From positions 47,386 to 111,385 of the forward strand of contig NZ_QRVI01000005.1 of NCBI RefSeq assembly GCF_003458715.1: 64,000 nucleotides of DNA, written 5' to 3'. The translations under genes and the position numbers were made by a program. Positions 1 through 9,723 of this stretch are shown here, one piece after another. This DNA comes from Eubacterium sp. AF22-8LB. GTDB taxonomy: Bacteria > Bacillota_I > Bacilli_A > Erysipelotrichales > Erysipelotrichaceae. The notes under the pieces are model-generated. The model worked only from the letters and a program-made list of their open reading frames with translations, was not told the origin of the DNA and ran no database searches. Within the stretch, counting starts at the first letter, position 1; every line of letters begins with the position of its first letter.

Positions 1-3
1 ATC

Positions 4-888
4 TTAATCATGCATCTTACTCGCAATCGCTCTTAACTCTTCTTCTGTGAAATGATAACTTTCATTACAGAAATTACATGTAATATCGCAACCATGCTCT
101 TTATCCGCCATCTCTAGAACATCGGATTTTTTGATTGTTCCTAAAGCTCTAGCCATTCTAACCTTTGAGCAAGGGCAATCATATGCCACTGGCTGTGTAG
201 TTAATATCTTGGCATCTTCAAACATATCGTTTGCCAAATCTTCTAAGCTTGCATCATCATACTCCTGAATCAAAGTACTCATTGGTTTCAAGCCCTCAAG
301 TACATGTTCACAAATTGAAATATCCGTTTCTGTAGCATCTGGAAGCATTTGTAGAATCATTGCGCCAGCACTTGCCACACGGCCATCTGTTCCAATCAAC
401 ACACCACATGATACAGCAGTTGGTGTTTGTTCAGATAAAGTAAAGTAATAGGCAAAATCATCACCGATTTCTCCACTTTGTAGTTCTACAGAACCAGAAA
501 AGTTTTCTTCCATGTTCAAATCTTTTGTGACTGTTAACGTTCCATCCGTACCGACAACAGCTCCAACGTTTAATTTACCCGGACGAATCAAGACATCCTC
601 TACATGTGGATTAGACACAAAGCCACGCACATTTCCATTCGCATACGCATCTACCACAATAGAACCAATTGGGCCATGACCATTGATAGTAATTGACAAC
701 ATTTCTTCTTCTGATTTCAACATAGCTCCCATCATGGTAGCTACAGACAAGGTTCTTCCTAATGCTGCACAAGCACATGGATGTAAATCAAAACGATCCT
801 GTGCTTCTTGTACTAAATCAGTCGTACGAACAATATATAAACGAACATGCTCATTTAAAACAAGCGCTTTTAATAATTGATCTTTCAT
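4..888 (-). CDS. hslO: Hsp33 redox-regulated chaperonin
   Basis: This cytoplasmic holdase chaperone is activated by oxidative stress. The 294-residue length is normal for Hsp33. The C-terminal zinc switch is visible as a CPC motif near residue 238 and a CNFC motif near residue 272, giving the four cysteines whose oxidation releases zinc and unfolds the substrate-binding region. It lies downstream of ftsH, as in many Bacillota, but the ftsH terminator and a separate promoter (921-949) lie between them, so it is probably its own transcription unit. Confidence 0.97.
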   Translation of the reverse strand: MKDQLLKALVLNEHVRLYIVRTTDLVQEAQDRFDLHPCACAALGRTLSVATMMGAMLKSEEEMLSITINGHGPIGSIVVDAYANGNVRGFVSNPHVEDVLIRPGKLNVGAVVGTDGTLTVTKDLNMEENFSGSVELQSGEIGDDFAYYFTLSEQTPTAVSCGVLIGTDGRVASAGAMILQMLPDATETDISICEHVLEGLKPMSTLIQEYDDASLEDLANDMFEDAKILTTQPVAYDCPCSKVRMARALGTIKKSDVLEMADKEHGCDITCNFCNESYHFTEEELRAIASKMHD

Positions 889-920
889 AATTTCCTCCGA
901 ATTCGAAATTCACTAGCACC

Positions 921-949
921 ATTCTACTTAATTCTTGTACCCATTTCAA
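921..949 (-). promoter_or_regulatory. SigA-type promoter of hslO
   Basis: On the minus strand a TTGAAA -35 box (944-949) and a TAGAAT -10 box (921-926) are separated by exactly 17 bases and lie about 35 bases upstream of the hslO start. Confidence 0.7.
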
Positions 950-957
950 GCCAAATT

Positions 958-980
958 AAAAGCCACCAAACGATGGCTTT
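958..980 (-). terminator. Intrinsic terminator of the ftsH operon
   Basis: AAAGCCA and TGGCTTT arms form a hairpin followed by a T-rich stretch on the minus strand, directly after the ftsH stop codon. Confidence 0.75.
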
Positions 981-986
981 AGGTAC

Positions 987-2939
987 TTAATCCTTTTTCT
1001 TTGTTAATTCGTTGAACGCATCATCCAAATCCTTTTGATCAACACCATTTACAGCTTCTGGAATTTCTGGAACTTGTACTGTATCTTGTTCTTTTTCCTC
1101 TACTTCAACTGTTTCAGCATTTGGATCTGTTAATTGTCCAAAATTCATTAAGTTAGTGATTTCTTCATTTGTTAATGTTTCATGTTCATACAAATTATTC
1201 GCAATCAAATCTAACAAATCTTTATTTTCTGTTAAAATCTTACGACAATTTGCATGACACTCATCAACAATAGCACGAACTTCCTTATCGATTTCTGCTG
1301 CTACACCTGCTGAATAATCACTACCCTTTGTATAATCTCTTCCTAAGAAGACATTTCCTTGTGGGTCGGCATATTGAATAGGTCCTAAACTAGACATACC
1401 ATATACACGAACCATATTCTTAGCAATCTCAGTCAATTTTTCAATATCATTTACTGCACCCGCACTGATTTCTCCAAATTGAATTTCTTCAGCTGTACGA
1501 CCACCAAGCAATCCGGTAATCTGTGCAATAAATTCTGATTTTCTATGGAAATACTTTTCTTCACGAGGCGTCATCAAGTTATATCCTCCCGCATCTCCAC
1601 GAGGGATGATTGTAACTTTTTGAACCATGTCTGCATCTTCTAATTTTAGACCGATAACCGCATGTCCAGCCTCATGATAAGCCACAAGAATCTTATCTTT
1701 TTCAGTATATTTCTTACTTTTCTTAGCAGGTCCCATCATGACACGGTCAATCGCTTCATCTAAATCTGTCATTGTGACCTTTGCTTCATTTTTACGAACC
1801 GCTAAAATAGCACCTTCATTTAACACGTTTGCCAAATCAGCCCCTGAGAAGCCAGGTGTACGTTTTGCCAAATTTGCCAATGAAACATCACTCGCCAATT
1901 TCTTATTACGAGCATGTACATGTAAAATAGCTTCACGACCTTTAATATCTGGTAAGCTAACTGTTACACGACGATCGAAACGACCACTACGTAATAAAGC
2001 AGGGTCTAAGACATCTGGACGGTTTGTTGCCGCAATCACAACGATTCCCGCATTATCTGTCATACCATCCATTTCAACCAACAATTGGTTCAACGTCTGT
2101 TCACGCTCATCATTTCCGCCGCCCATACCAGCACCACGCTGACGACCAACAGCATCGATTTCATCAATGAAAATAATACAAGGTGCACTCTTTTGTGCAG
2201 TTTTGAACATATCACGAACACGACTTGCACCTGTACCAACAAACATTTCAACAAAATCTGAACCAGAAATCGAGAAGAATGGAACATTCGCTTCTCCAGC
2301 TACAGCTTTAGCAAGTAAAGTTTTACCTGTTCCAGGAGGACCCACCATCAAGATTCCCTTAGGAATATGTGCACCCATGTCTGTAAATTTCTTTGGTGAA
2401 CGCAAATAATCAATAATTTCTTTAACTTCTTCTTTTTCTTCTTCACAACCCGCAACATCTTTAAAACGAACCTTAACATTCGATTCAACACGAGCTTTCG
2501 ATTTTGCGAATTCAAAGGCTTTATTATTGCCTCCGCCTCCCATTTTAGCGAACATGAAATAGAAGAATACTGCAATAATCAAGAATGGAATAATTTGAGA
2601 AAGAATCGAAACCCATACACTACCATGATTTGGATCTTCTACATTTAATTTTCCACCATTACGCTGTAAAGCCTTCTCTAACTTTTCAATATTCTTTTCG
2701 GTTCTTGGAACAATAACCTTGTATCCAACTGTTTTTGAGTTCTGCTCATACGTACCCTCTAATTGGATTACTGTTGAGCTAATTGTCATTGAACTCTTTT
2801 TAAAATCAACTTCATCTACAATTTTCTCAAATTGTGTATAATTCATTTGTACAGTACTGCCCTGTGAACTATAAAAAACTAATGATAATACAATTGATAA
2901 AATGAAGATGGTTGGTAAATAATTTAACCATTTCTTCAT
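987..2939 (-). CDS. ftsH: ATP-dependent zinc metalloprotease FtsH
   Basis: This membrane-anchored AAA+ protease degrades misfolded membrane proteins and regulators. Two membrane segments (about residues 5-23 and 110-130) flank an extracytoplasmic loop. They are followed by the AAA domain with Walker A GPPGTGKT near residue 198 and the second region of homology, then the peptidase domain with the HEAGH zinc motif near residue 422. The 650-residue length is typical, and the acidic disordered tail ([13 protein letters not shown]) is common in this group. It follows hpt by 10 bases and belongs to a tilS-hpt-ftsH operon. Confidence 0.99.
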   Translation of the reverse strand: MKKWLNYLPTIFILSIVLSLVFYSSQGSTVQMNYTQFEKIVDEVDFKKSSMTISSTVIQLEGTYEQNSKTVGYKVIVPRTEKNIEKLEKALQRNGGKLNVEDPNHGSVWVSILSQIIPFLIIAVFFYFMFAKMGGGGNNKAFEFAKSKARVESNVKVRFKDVAGCEEEKEEVKEIIDYLRSPKKFTDMGAHIPKGILMVGPPGTGKTLLAKAVAGEANVPFFSISGSDFVEMFVGTGASRVRDMFKTAQKSAPCIIFIDEIDAVGRQRGAGMGGGNDEREQTLNQLLVEMDGMTDNAGIVVIAATNRPDVLDPALLRSGRFDRRVTVSLPDIKGREAILHVHARNKKLASDVSLANLAKRTPGFSGADLANVLNEGAILAVRKNEAKVTMTDLDEAIDRVMMGPAKKSKKYTEKDKILVAYHEAGHAVIGLKLEDADMVQKVTIIPRGDAGGYNLMTPREEKYFHRKSEFIAQITGLLGGRTAEEIQFGEISAGAVNDIEKLTEIAKNMVRVYGMSSLGPIQYADPQGNVFLGRDYTKGSDYSAGVAAEIDKEVRAIVDECHANCRKILTENKDLLDLIANNLYEHETLTNEEITNLMNFGQLTDPNAETVEVEEKEQDTVQVPEIPEAVNGVDQKDLDDAFNELTKKKD

Positions 2940-2949
2940 AATCTTCCTC

Positions 2950-3492
2950 CTACTGATAAATTTCTGGTTTCAAAACACCAATAAATGGTAGGTTACGATA
3001 TTTCTGATTGTAATCCAATCCATATCCAACTACGAATTCATTTGGTACTTCAAAACCTACATAATCCGCCTCAATTTCACAAACACGACGGCTTGGTTTA
3101 TCTAATAATGTAACACAACGTACATCTAGACATCCCTTATTTTTAAACATTTTTTTAACTTCTACTAATGTTCTACCTGTATCAATAATATCTTCTACAA
3201 CTAAAATTGAACGGTTTTTACAAGATAGATCCATATCCTTCAAAATACGAACATCTCCAATTGATTCAGTTCCATCATATGAACTAACGGACATAAAGTC
3301 GATTTCGCAAGGAAAAGTGAAACGTTTGATTAATTCAGCCATAAAAGGAACACTTCCCTTTAACAACCCAACTACAATAGGAACATCTCCAGATTCTTTA
3401 TAATCTTCCTCTATTTGATGTGCTAGTTCAACACAGCGTTTTTCAATTTCTTCTTCACTTAATAAAACTTTTTCAATATCTTGACTTATCAT
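2950..3492 (-). CDS. hpt: Hypoxanthine phosphoribosyltransferase
   Basis: This enzyme salvages hypoxanthine and guanine into IMP and GMP using PRPP. The PRPP-binding loop is seen as VVEDIIDTGRTL at about residues 97-108, and the family sequence near KGSVPFMAEL is intact. The 180-residue length is standard. It lies between tilS (46-base gap) and ftsH (10-base gap), the usual Bacillota arrangement. Purine salvage recurs in this window, with a purine permease at 17982 and a purine-class riboswitch at 10712. Confidence 0.97.
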   Translation of the reverse strand: MISQDIEKVLLSEEEIEKRCVELAHQIEEDYKESGDVPIVVGLLKGSVPFMAELIKRFTFPCEIDFMSVSSYDGTESIGDVRILKDMDLSCKNRSILVVEDIIDTGRTLVEVKKMFKNKGCLDVRCVTLLDKPSRRVCEIEADYVGFEVPNEFVVGYGLDYNQKYRNLPFIGVLKPEIYQ

Positions 3493-3538
3493 ACGGCGTT
3501 TTTCTCCTTAAGTTACTTAAACATTGTAACATAAACAT

Positions 3539-4723
3539 TTAATCTAGACCATTTATTTTAAAGTAGAACTGTTGATTTTGTGAATAATGTTCAACATCAC
3601 ATCCAAGTCCTGGCACAAAAATGACATGACCCAATTTATTTTCCACAATCAACCAATATTTTCGTTGAATCTTACTGATTTTTCGATCTACAAAAAAGCG
3701 ATGAACATTCTTATTTCCAAAACGCATTTTTATTGAATCATTCGCCCTGACTCTTCGTATAATCAAAGGAAAATCAGATGCTTCTACACTAAATCCTTCA
3801 ATCCTATTTCCTTGAGATAAAATTGTAAAATCCTCATACTCTCCAACTCTCAAAGCATTCAATTTATAATTTACATCTTTTGGTTTGGGCAAAAAATACA
3901 ATTTGTTATTATGCCTTTCCAACAAATAATTCTCAATCTCAATTAAAACATTACTCTTTAATTGAATGCATAATTCTTCCATATATTTACGCGAAAAATG
4001 ATGATGCAAAGTATTAAACAAAAAACTATCTAAGTAGAGCCATGCATTTTCTTGATTCAATAGAAGTTGAATATCATAATTCCAACCTTTTAAAAACAAG
4101 TTGATTTGATTTCTCTGCTTTTTCCATACCGCATTTTCTTCTTCTATTTTTAAAATCCATTCTTCCTTCTCTTTACGACTCATCTTTTCAATTTGTGTAT
4201 GACGAATCACATTTCGCGTATAATGATTCGTTAAATTGGACTCATCGATTCCAAATGAAACACCATTCTCAACACAATACATTTGTAATTCAACTTTTGT
4301 ATAAGACAATAAAGGACGGATAATTTTATATCCATGTCTAGAACTTTCTTGTTTCAAGCCATAATAATCACAAATCATATTTCGCTTTTTCTGAAAGAAA
4401 TATGTTTCAATCACATCATCCATCTGATGGGCTACATAAAGTAATTTTGTATCAAATTCATCTGCCACCTCTTCAAAAAAGGCATAGCGAACATCTCTTG
4501 CCCAAGCTTGAAAATTCCCCTTTTCATGAATTGGATAACACACACGAACAGGAATACCATATTTTTGACAATACTCCTTTACTATATTCTCATCCCTATC
4601 GGCTGTATCACGATGTTTATAATTTACATGTGCAACAACAATATCTCTTCCCTGCTTATTTAATTGATCTAATAAAGCCATACTATCAGGTCCACCTGAA
4701 CAGGCTACAACACATTTTAACAT
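3539..4723 (-). CDS. tilS: tRNA(Ile)-lysidine synthase
   Basis: TilS attaches lysine to C34 of the CAU-anticodon isoleucine tRNA so that it reads AUA. The N-type PP-loop SGGPDSMAL (residues 9-17) binds ATP, and the catalytic domain is followed by a C-terminal TilS domain (VDRKISKIQRKYW). At 394 residues it is slightly shorter than the Bacillus enzyme. It starts 8 bases after the PemK-like gene, suggesting co-transcription. The nearest ribosome binding site, AGGA, is very close to the ATG, so coupling to the upstream gene is plausible. Confidence 0.96.
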   Translation of the reverse strand: MLKCVVACSGGPDSMALLDQLNKQGRDIVVAHVNYKHRDTADRDENIVKEYCQKYGIPVRVCYPIHEKGNFQAWARDVRYAFFEEVADEFDTKLLYVAHQMDDVIETYFFQKKRNMICDYYGLKQESSRHGYKIIRPLLSYTKVELQMYCVENGVSFGIDESNLTNHYTRNVIRHTQIEKMSRKEKEEWILKIEEENAVWKKQRNQINLFLKGWNYDIQLLLNQENAWLYLDSFLFNTLHHHFSRKYMEELCIQLKSNVLIEIENYLLERHNNKLYFLPKPKDVNYKLNALRVGEYEDFTILSQGNRIEGFSVEASDFPLIIRRVRANDSIKMRFGNKNVHRFFVDRKISKIQRKYWLIVENKLGHVIFVPGLGCDVEHYSQNQQFYFKINGLD

Positions 4724-4730
4724 GTTCCTA

Positions 4731-5279
4731 TTATAGCATCATTTGTAAAACTCTTTTCTTTATTTTCTCAAACAATACTGAATCAGGAGAGATGTGTGCC
4801 TTCACATCAATCACTCGAGCTGAATTGATCCATTTCGCATCATTTAAAAACAATACACTCGATTTATTTAACCCATCAATCTCGGGTAAACGCATCAAAT
4901 GACGCTTACCCATATGGGACACAGGATCATATGCCCTATTATAAGCATTTTTATTCCCACTCATAGGTACTACAAATATTTTCCCGTTTTTCATTGCCAA
5001 AACTAAACCAAAATGTTGATAACCAACTTCACTTAGATATGCCAAGCCAAAATCCGCAAAACATATATCGCCCACCTTTACATATACCTTGGCTTCTAAG
5101 CTTGAATACATTTGTTTTCTCTGACAAAAATTCAATTTTGAAAGCATATAATCATACACTTCACTTTCGTTTAATCCTGACAACAATTCTTCTTCGGCTA
5201 TACGGGCCTGCGACGTAATTTTCTGAGTATACTCCGTCGTCTTATTATTTTTCTTTTTTTGCCATTCATTCGGTTCCAT
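4731..5279 (-). CDS. PemK/MazF-like fold protein upstream of tilS
   Basis: The second half (from about residue 68: VGDICFADFG, then FGLVLAMKNGKIFVVPMSG) matches the PemK/MazF beta-barrel pattern. The first 65 residues are charged and probably helical. Classical members are endoribonuclease toxins with a partner antitoxin gene, but no antitoxin ORF is adjacent, and the gene leads the tilS-hpt-ftsH housekeeping operon. A chromosomal, non-toxin role is therefore possible. The fold assignment is moderately sure; the activity is unknown. Confidence 0.65.
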   Translation of the reverse strand: MEPNEWQKKKNNKTTEYTQKITSQARIAEEELLSGLNESEVYDYMLSKLNFCQRKQMYSSLEAKVYVKVGDICFADFGLAYLSEVGYQHFGLVLAMKNGKIFVVPMSGNKNAYNRAYDPVSHMGKRHLMRLPEIDGLNKSSVLFLNDAKWINSARVIDVKAHISPDSVLFEKIKKRVLQMML

Positions 5280-5316
5280 AGTTTAATTGTAGCAACCCTA
5301 TGTGAAAACAACATTA

Positions 5317-5340
5317 AAAGTAGGCATTTTAGCCTACTTT
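5317..5340 (-). terminator. Intrinsic terminator after the GlcNAc-1-P transferase gene
   Basis: A 9-bp stem (AAAGTAGGC / GCCTACTTT) with a 6-base loop and a following TTTT on the minus strand closes the 10591-5329 operon. The stop codon of the transferase lies in the loop. Confidence 0.8.
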
Positions 5341-6396
5341 CCTTAAAATTTTTTTATATTTTCTCTGAATACGATGCCATAATCCAATTAATGGATGAAA
5401 TTTTTCACTGATCATAGCCGACTTTTCAATAAAAAGCTCAACCGACAACAATATTATAATCATGACTATAAAGCCAATGTTTCGATTGATCATATATGCG
5501 AAAGCACTCAATCCAAATAAAGAAGTCAGTCCACACATAATAATCACGGTATTACGATGTCCAAATTGACGCATTAATAAATGGTGAATATGGCTTTTGT
5601 CAGCCTCCATAAACTTCATACCTTTTAAAGTACGTCTTAAAATAGCAGAAAGCGTATCAATGATAGGCAGCATCAACAATAGTATAGGTAAGGCCAACGT
5701 AAGAATGGTACTTGATTTAAAGCCCAATAAAGAGATGGCTGAAATCATAAAGCCCAAAAACAAAGAACCACAATCGCCCATAAAAATACTAGCTGGATGC
5801 GCATTATAAATCAAAAAACCAAGTGTTCCAGATGCTAAAATAAAAGCAATACTTAATAAATCCGAACGTCTTTCAATAATCGCAATAGAACCAATCACAA
5901 CAAGAACAATAACACTCATTCCTCCGGCAAGTCCATCTAACCCATCAATTAGATTTACTGCATTGGTGATTCCTGCCACCCAGATAATAGTAAAAATAAA
6001 AGAAATGATACCTGTATCAATTTGAATGCCCAAAGGTAAACGTATCACATCGACAGAAATTCCAAAATAAATCAGAACCAATGCCGCAATAACCTCTAAT
6101 GTCAATTTTACTGGTGGTTTAATATCGATAAGATCATCGATCAAACCAGTAAAAAACATAATACTACTTCCAATAACTAATCCTTTGATTTGCCGATCCG
6201 CCTTCACAAAAATAGCCATCGTTATAATAAAAGCCAAGTAAATGGCAACACCACCAATACGCGAAATTTTTCCATGATGAACCGTTCGCTTATTTTCCTT
6301 GGCATAAGCACCGCAATAAATTGAATATTGCTTCACAATCGGTGTTAAAATCAATGAAATGAAAAATGGCAATAAAATCATTTTATAATCAATCAT
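5329..6396 (-). CDS. Undecaprenyl-phosphate GlcNAc-1-phosphate transferase (MraY/WecA/TagO family)
   Basis: This polytopic membrane enzyme would transfer a sugar-1-phosphate from a UDP-sugar to undecaprenyl phosphate, the first step of teichoic-acid-like or other wall polymers. It has about ten hydrophobic segments, the family motifs NLIDGLDGLAGG and IFMGDCGSLFLGF, and the HIHH loop that distinguishes WecA/TagO from MraY. The chosen ATG at 6396 follows AAAGGGGG and overlaps the upstream stop as ATGA; the longer reading frame would overlap the upstream gene. About 355 residues. TagO-like is the best guess. Confidence 0.9.
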   Translation of the reverse strand: MIDYKMILLPFFISLILTPIVKQYSIYCGAYAKENKRTVHHGKISRIGGVAIYLAFIITMAIFVKADRQIKGLVIGSSIMFFTGLIDDLIDIKPPVKLTLEVIAALVLIYFGISVDVIRLPLGIQIDTGIISFIFTIIWVAGITNAVNLIDGLDGLAGGMSVIVLVVIGSIAIIERRSDLLSIAFILASGTLGFLIYNAHPASIFMGDCGSLFLGFMISAISLLGFKSSTILTLALPILLLMLPIIDTLSAILRRTLKGMKFMEADKSHIHHLLMRQFGHRNTVIIMCGLTSLFGLSAFAYMINRNIGFIVMIIILLSVELFIEKSAMISEKFHPLIGLWHRIQRKYKKILRKVG

Positions 6397-7331
6397 GCTG
6401 ACTTTACCCCCTTTAACGCCTCTATCATATCGTATTGTCCGCTTTTTGTACAAAGAACTGGACAAGATATATTTTGAGAAATAAACTGCGAAGTACCAAA
6501 ACAATCTGCCAAGCCACCACTCAATTCAATTCCATGCAATAAAAAATATTCTTGAGCCGAAGCTGGCAATCCATCAAAGCAATGCTTAACCCACAATGCG
6601 ATTTGTGATTGCACCCTTTCAAAGGCAGGCCATAGTAGACTCGATTCAATTTGAATCTGATGCAAAATTTGTCTTGAATCAAAACCATAACACATCAATG
6701 AACTATTCTTTTGTTGCCAAAAAGCTAGACTTGCCAATTCCTTCAAATGTGCAGCATCCACCTTTGTGATAAAGCAACCCGTTTTCATATAAACGATTTT
6801 TTGTATCTGCTCATCAATCTGTGCACCCGCATAATTGATTGTCTTAGACACCAATACTTTATCATACACAACAACATTAATTTCTGTATAAGAATGTCCA
6901 CTATGCACTAAAAAACAAGACCCCTCTGTCTGTAGTGCTTCTAAATTTGAAATAAACTCCACTTTACGCACACCACACTTCAAAAATGTCTGTTGCCAAA
7001 GCTCACGCTGTCTTTGGGATAATTCCGTTGGCACACTCACAAGTACACTTGGCCTTAAAAAACCATCATGAACATGTAGCTGTTCAAAGCCTTCCTGAAT
7101 CAAAGATTCAATTGAATGAAGAATTTGACCATGTGCTATAGGATATTGAATTTGAACTTCATCTAAATCTTTATATAAATAAGTCAGTGCCTCATCCGAC
7201 ACACCTACTATTTTGGAACCTTTTTTTGCGATTATTGTTTTTAATGCAACCTGATTCTGTGTAGAAAAATCATAAAAACGAGCTAAGTAAGCCCCGATAT
7301 CAAGGGCAATCCACTTTTCAAGCAAAGCCAT
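6393..7331 (-). CDS. Divergent MreB-like actin-family protein
   Basis: The order of elements matches MreB: an ALDIGAYLARFYD N-terminus, HGQI, a RPSVLVSVPTELS segment and a C-terminal GIELSGGLAD. However, the phosphate-2 motif (DIGGGTT in MreB) reads VHSGHSYTE here and phosphate-1 is also altered, so ATP binding or hydrolysis may be lost. At 312 residues it is a little shorter than MreB. It overlaps both neighbours, DUF1146 and the wall-polymer transferase, so a wall-synthesis or shape role is inferred from context. Confidence 0.75.
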   Translation of the reverse strand: MALLEKWIALDIGAYLARFYDFSTQNQVALKTIIAKKGSKIVGVSDEALTYLYKDLDEVQIQYPIAHGQILHSIESLIQEGFEQLHVHDGFLRPSVLVSVPTELSQRQRELWQQTFLKCGVRKVEFISNLEALQTEGSCFLVHSGHSYTEINVVVYDKVLVSKTINYAGAQIDEQIQKIVYMKTGCFITKVDAAHLKELASLAFWQQKNSSLMCYGFDSRQILHQIQIESSLLWPAFERVQSQIALWVKHCFDGLPASAQEYFLLHGIELSGGLADCFGTSQFISQNISCPVLCTKSGQYDMIEALKGVKSA

Positions 7332-7524
7332 TATATATTGTTAGCTGCAAAACAGCCTGACTTGTTATATAAGCAAGTGCAAGCGACAACAAAAACATTA
7401 ATATCTGCACTTTTTTAGGATTTTTTACACTACACACCTTTTCAAATTGAATACTTGAAATCGCATAAAAGCTTAAGCCAAAACACGCAAAAAAAACAAA
7501 ATACTGAATCACTGAAGCTACCAT
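7318..7524 (-). CDS. DUF1146 (YwzB-like) small membrane protein
   Basis: The 68-residue protein has two hydrophobic segments (about 8-24 and 41-62) joined by a basic loop, matching the DUF1146/YwzB pattern. In Bacillus ywzB lies close to an mreB paralogue (mbl), and here it overlaps the MreB-like gene by 14 bases, so the association is conserved. Its function is not known. Confidence 0.8.
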   Translation of the reverse strand: MVASVIQYFVFFACFGLSFYAISSIQFEKVCSVKNPKKVQILMFLLSLALAYITSQAVLQLTIYNGFA

Positions 7525-7527
7525 AAA

Positions 7528-8361
7528 TTAGCCTCCCACATGCACAATTTGAACAAAGCTATACTTTTCTTTTAATCGTTCATATGCACTTTGAATAACA
7601 TCTTCATCCACACTAAAACCTAACATACTTGAACCAGACCCAGACATCAAGATACGAACCAATCCTGCATCTTCCATATCCATCTTAACTTGATTCAATT
7701 CAGGCTCAATCTCAAATGCGATTGGCTCTAACGCATTCGCCATTGTCTGATATAAAAGATCCATATTCTTTTCTCGAATACTCGATTCAACTAGATCTAC
7801 ATCTGGATGAAATGGGCGAGACTCTTTCCATTTTGAAAAAGCATTGGCCGTTGAAATACCAAAATCCGGTTTTACAACTATAATATTAAACTGCCAATCA
7901 CTTTCAATGGGAGTAATTTTTTCCCCAATACCCTTGACTCTTGCCCACTTGTCATGGATGCAAAAAGGCACATCTGCCCCTACTTGCTTGGTAATTTCGT
8001 ATAGGTTTTCTTCTGTTTCCTCGATACCTTCCATTTGTAGAATTGCTTTACACACAGCAGCTGCATCGGCACTTCCGCCACCAAGCCCTGCCTGAGCTGG
8101 AATATGTTTTTTAATCGATATTTTATAATTTGAGCTTAAGTGATAAAGCTCTTTTAAGACCTGAACCATTTTTGAAACTGTATTATTTTCAGGTAATTTC
8201 ATACCTTCACACGTCACTTCATCACATGCACTTTTTTCAATTTCAATCTCATCACAAATTGAAATAGGTGCCATGATCATGTCCAAAGAATGATAACCAT
8301 TATCCATTCTTTCCACGACATCCAATGCCAAATTAATTTTTGCCCTTGCCTGTACCTTCAT
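7528..8361 (-). CDS. ispE: 4-diphosphocytidyl-2-C-methyl-D-erythritol kinase
   Basis: IspE phosphorylates CDP-methylerythritol in the MEP pathway to isoprenoids, which here feed undecaprenyl phosphate. It is a GHMP kinase with the substrate motif ARAKINLALDV at residues 5-15, the ATP loop PAQAGLGGGSADAAA near residue 90, and a C-terminal LMSGSGSSMLGF motif. The length of 277 is normal. The start overlaps the end of rsmA by 29 bases, indicating translational coupling. Confidence 0.97.
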   Translation of the reverse strand: MKVQARAKINLALDVVERMDNGYHSLDMIMAPISICDEIEIEKSACDEVTCEGMKLPENNTVSKMVQVLKELYHLSSNYKISIKKHIPAQAGLGGGSADAAAVCKAILQMEGIEETEENLYEITKQVGADVPFCIHDKWARVKGIGEKITPIESDWQFNIIVVKPDFGISTANAFSKWKESRPFHPDVDLVESSIREKNMDLLYQTMANALEPIAFEIEPELNQVKMDMEDAGLVRILMSGSGSSMLGFSVDEDVIQSAYERLKEKYSFVQIVHVGG

Positions 8362-9202
8362 ACGTCACCTCATATAATCGAATAAAATCCTCTAACGTAC
8401 ATTGCTGCGCACGCGTACTCGGTTCTATATTCGCTTTTTCTAATAACTCTTTTGCCAAATTCTTATCTTTAACAAACCCTTGGAAATTATTGTAGATTGT
8501 TTTTCTTCTCTGTGTAAAGCATGCCTTTACCAAACCAAAGAAATACGCTTCATCATCCAAATGATACCTATGATGGAATGAAAACTGAACAACCATTGAA
8601 TCTACATTTGGACTAGGCCAAAATACTCTTCTTGAAACATCCATCACTTTTTTCACATCACAACGATATTGTGTAATCACACTCAATGCATTGTATTCCT
8701 TATCGTTCTCACGAGCTAAAAAGCGTTCTCCCACTTCCTTTTGCATCATAACTGTGATTCTTTCAATCTCTTCTTTTGCCTCAAATAATTTAAATAAAAT
8801 AGGCGTTGTTATGTAATAAGGAAGATTCGATGCGAAAACGACTTTTTGTCCAGGCTTTCTAAATTCACGAATCTTTTCATCAATATCCACCTTTAGGATA
8901 TCTTCTAAAACAATCTGAAGATGATCAAATCCAATTTCATTTTCCAAAACAACTGGTAATCTTTCATCAATTTCAAAAGCTATGACCTGATTGCTTTTTT
9001 CACATAGAAACTGTGTTAAAGCACCTATTCCAGGACCAATCTCAAATACAAGCCCATCCTTAGATTGAATGGCGGCATTCGCAATTTTTTCAACAACCCC
9101 CGGCTCAATAATAAAATTTTGTCCGAAGCTTTTTTTCGTGAACACCTTATATTTTTCTTGAATCTCTTTCGTCTTCTTTACTGTCGCAATCGCCTGTTTC
9201 AT
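8333..9202 (-). CDS. rsmA: 16S rRNA (adenine1518/1519-N6)-dimethyltransferase
   Basis: RsmA (KsgA) dimethylates two adjacent adenines in helix 45 of 16S rRNA late in 30S assembly, using SAM. The motifs are clear: KKSFGQNFI near residue 23, the SAM loop VFEIGPGIGALT near residue 53 and the catalytic NLPYYITTPI near residue 126. At 289 residues it is typical. It overlaps rnmV by 4 bases upstream and ispE by 29 bases downstream, the conserved Bacillota order. Confidence 0.98.
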   Translation of the reverse strand: MKQAIATVKKTKEIQEKYKVFTKKSFGQNFIIEPGVVEKIANAAIQSKDGLVFEIGPGIGALTQFLCEKSNQVIAFEIDERLPVVLENEIGFDHLQIVLEDILKVDIDEKIREFRKPGQKVVFASNLPYYITTPILFKLFEAKEEIERITVMMQKEVGERFLARENDKEYNALSVITQYRCDVKKVMDVSRRVFWPSPNVDSMVVQFSFHHRYHLDDEAYFFGLVKACFTQRRKTIYNNFQGFVKDKNLAKELLEKANIEPSTRAQQCTLEDFIRLYEVTYEGTGKGKN

Positions 9203-9723
9203 GAAAGACTCCTTTCTATTATATCTTTTTTTGTGATATTCATTTGATTCAAACGCTTAAAACACGTTTTTGCGTTACAAGGACCGATATGAAATGCTTC
9301 ACATACCTGAAAGCGCAATTCTTTATTACCTACCAAGCCTAAATCAATAAAATCTTGCCAACTCAAGACTTCTTCTTTATTTTCAAAAGTCACATAATTA
9401 CATAAAGCATCCCATAAATCTTCTTTGCTCGCATGCTCCACACCTACTTTTTTGGGTGTTTTTGCCTTTTCCTTATTTATAAACGCATGCTTACATCCAC
9501 TCACATTGCTTCCTATCAATCTTCGAATATGCTCCCCTGGCGTATCCGGATCCGTAAATATAATCACGCCTCTGGTCTTTTGAGCTTGTCTTACACGCTC
9601 AATTGTTTTCTCATTTACTTGATCTCCACCTGTTTCAATTGTGTCACAATCAAAAAAGGATTGTAACGTATTTGTATCGTTTTTGCCTTCAACGACAATA
9701 ATTTCTTTAATATGTTGTTTCAT
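9199..9723 (-). CDS. rnmV: Ribonuclease M5
   Basis: RNase M5 makes the final cuts that mature 5S rRNA. The Toprim domain begins at once with EIIVVEGKNDT (catalytic Glu) and continues to FTDPDTPGEHIRR (Asp-x-Asp). The ATG at 9723 is chosen because family members start MKQxIKEIIVVEG and a GGTGG-type binding site precedes it. An upstream extension to 9780 would sit inside the YitT gene. The final 17 bases of YitT overlap its start; rsmA follows with a 4-base overlap. Confidence 0.95.
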   Translation of the reverse strand: MKQHIKEIIVVEGKNDTNTLQSFFDCDTIETGGDQVNEKTIERVRQAQKTRGVIIFTDPDTPGEHIRRLIGSNVSGCKHAFINKEKAKTPKKVGVEHASKEDLWDALCNYVTFENKEEVLSWQDFIDLGLVGNKELRFQVCEAFHIGPCNAKTCFKRLNQMNITKKDIIERSLS

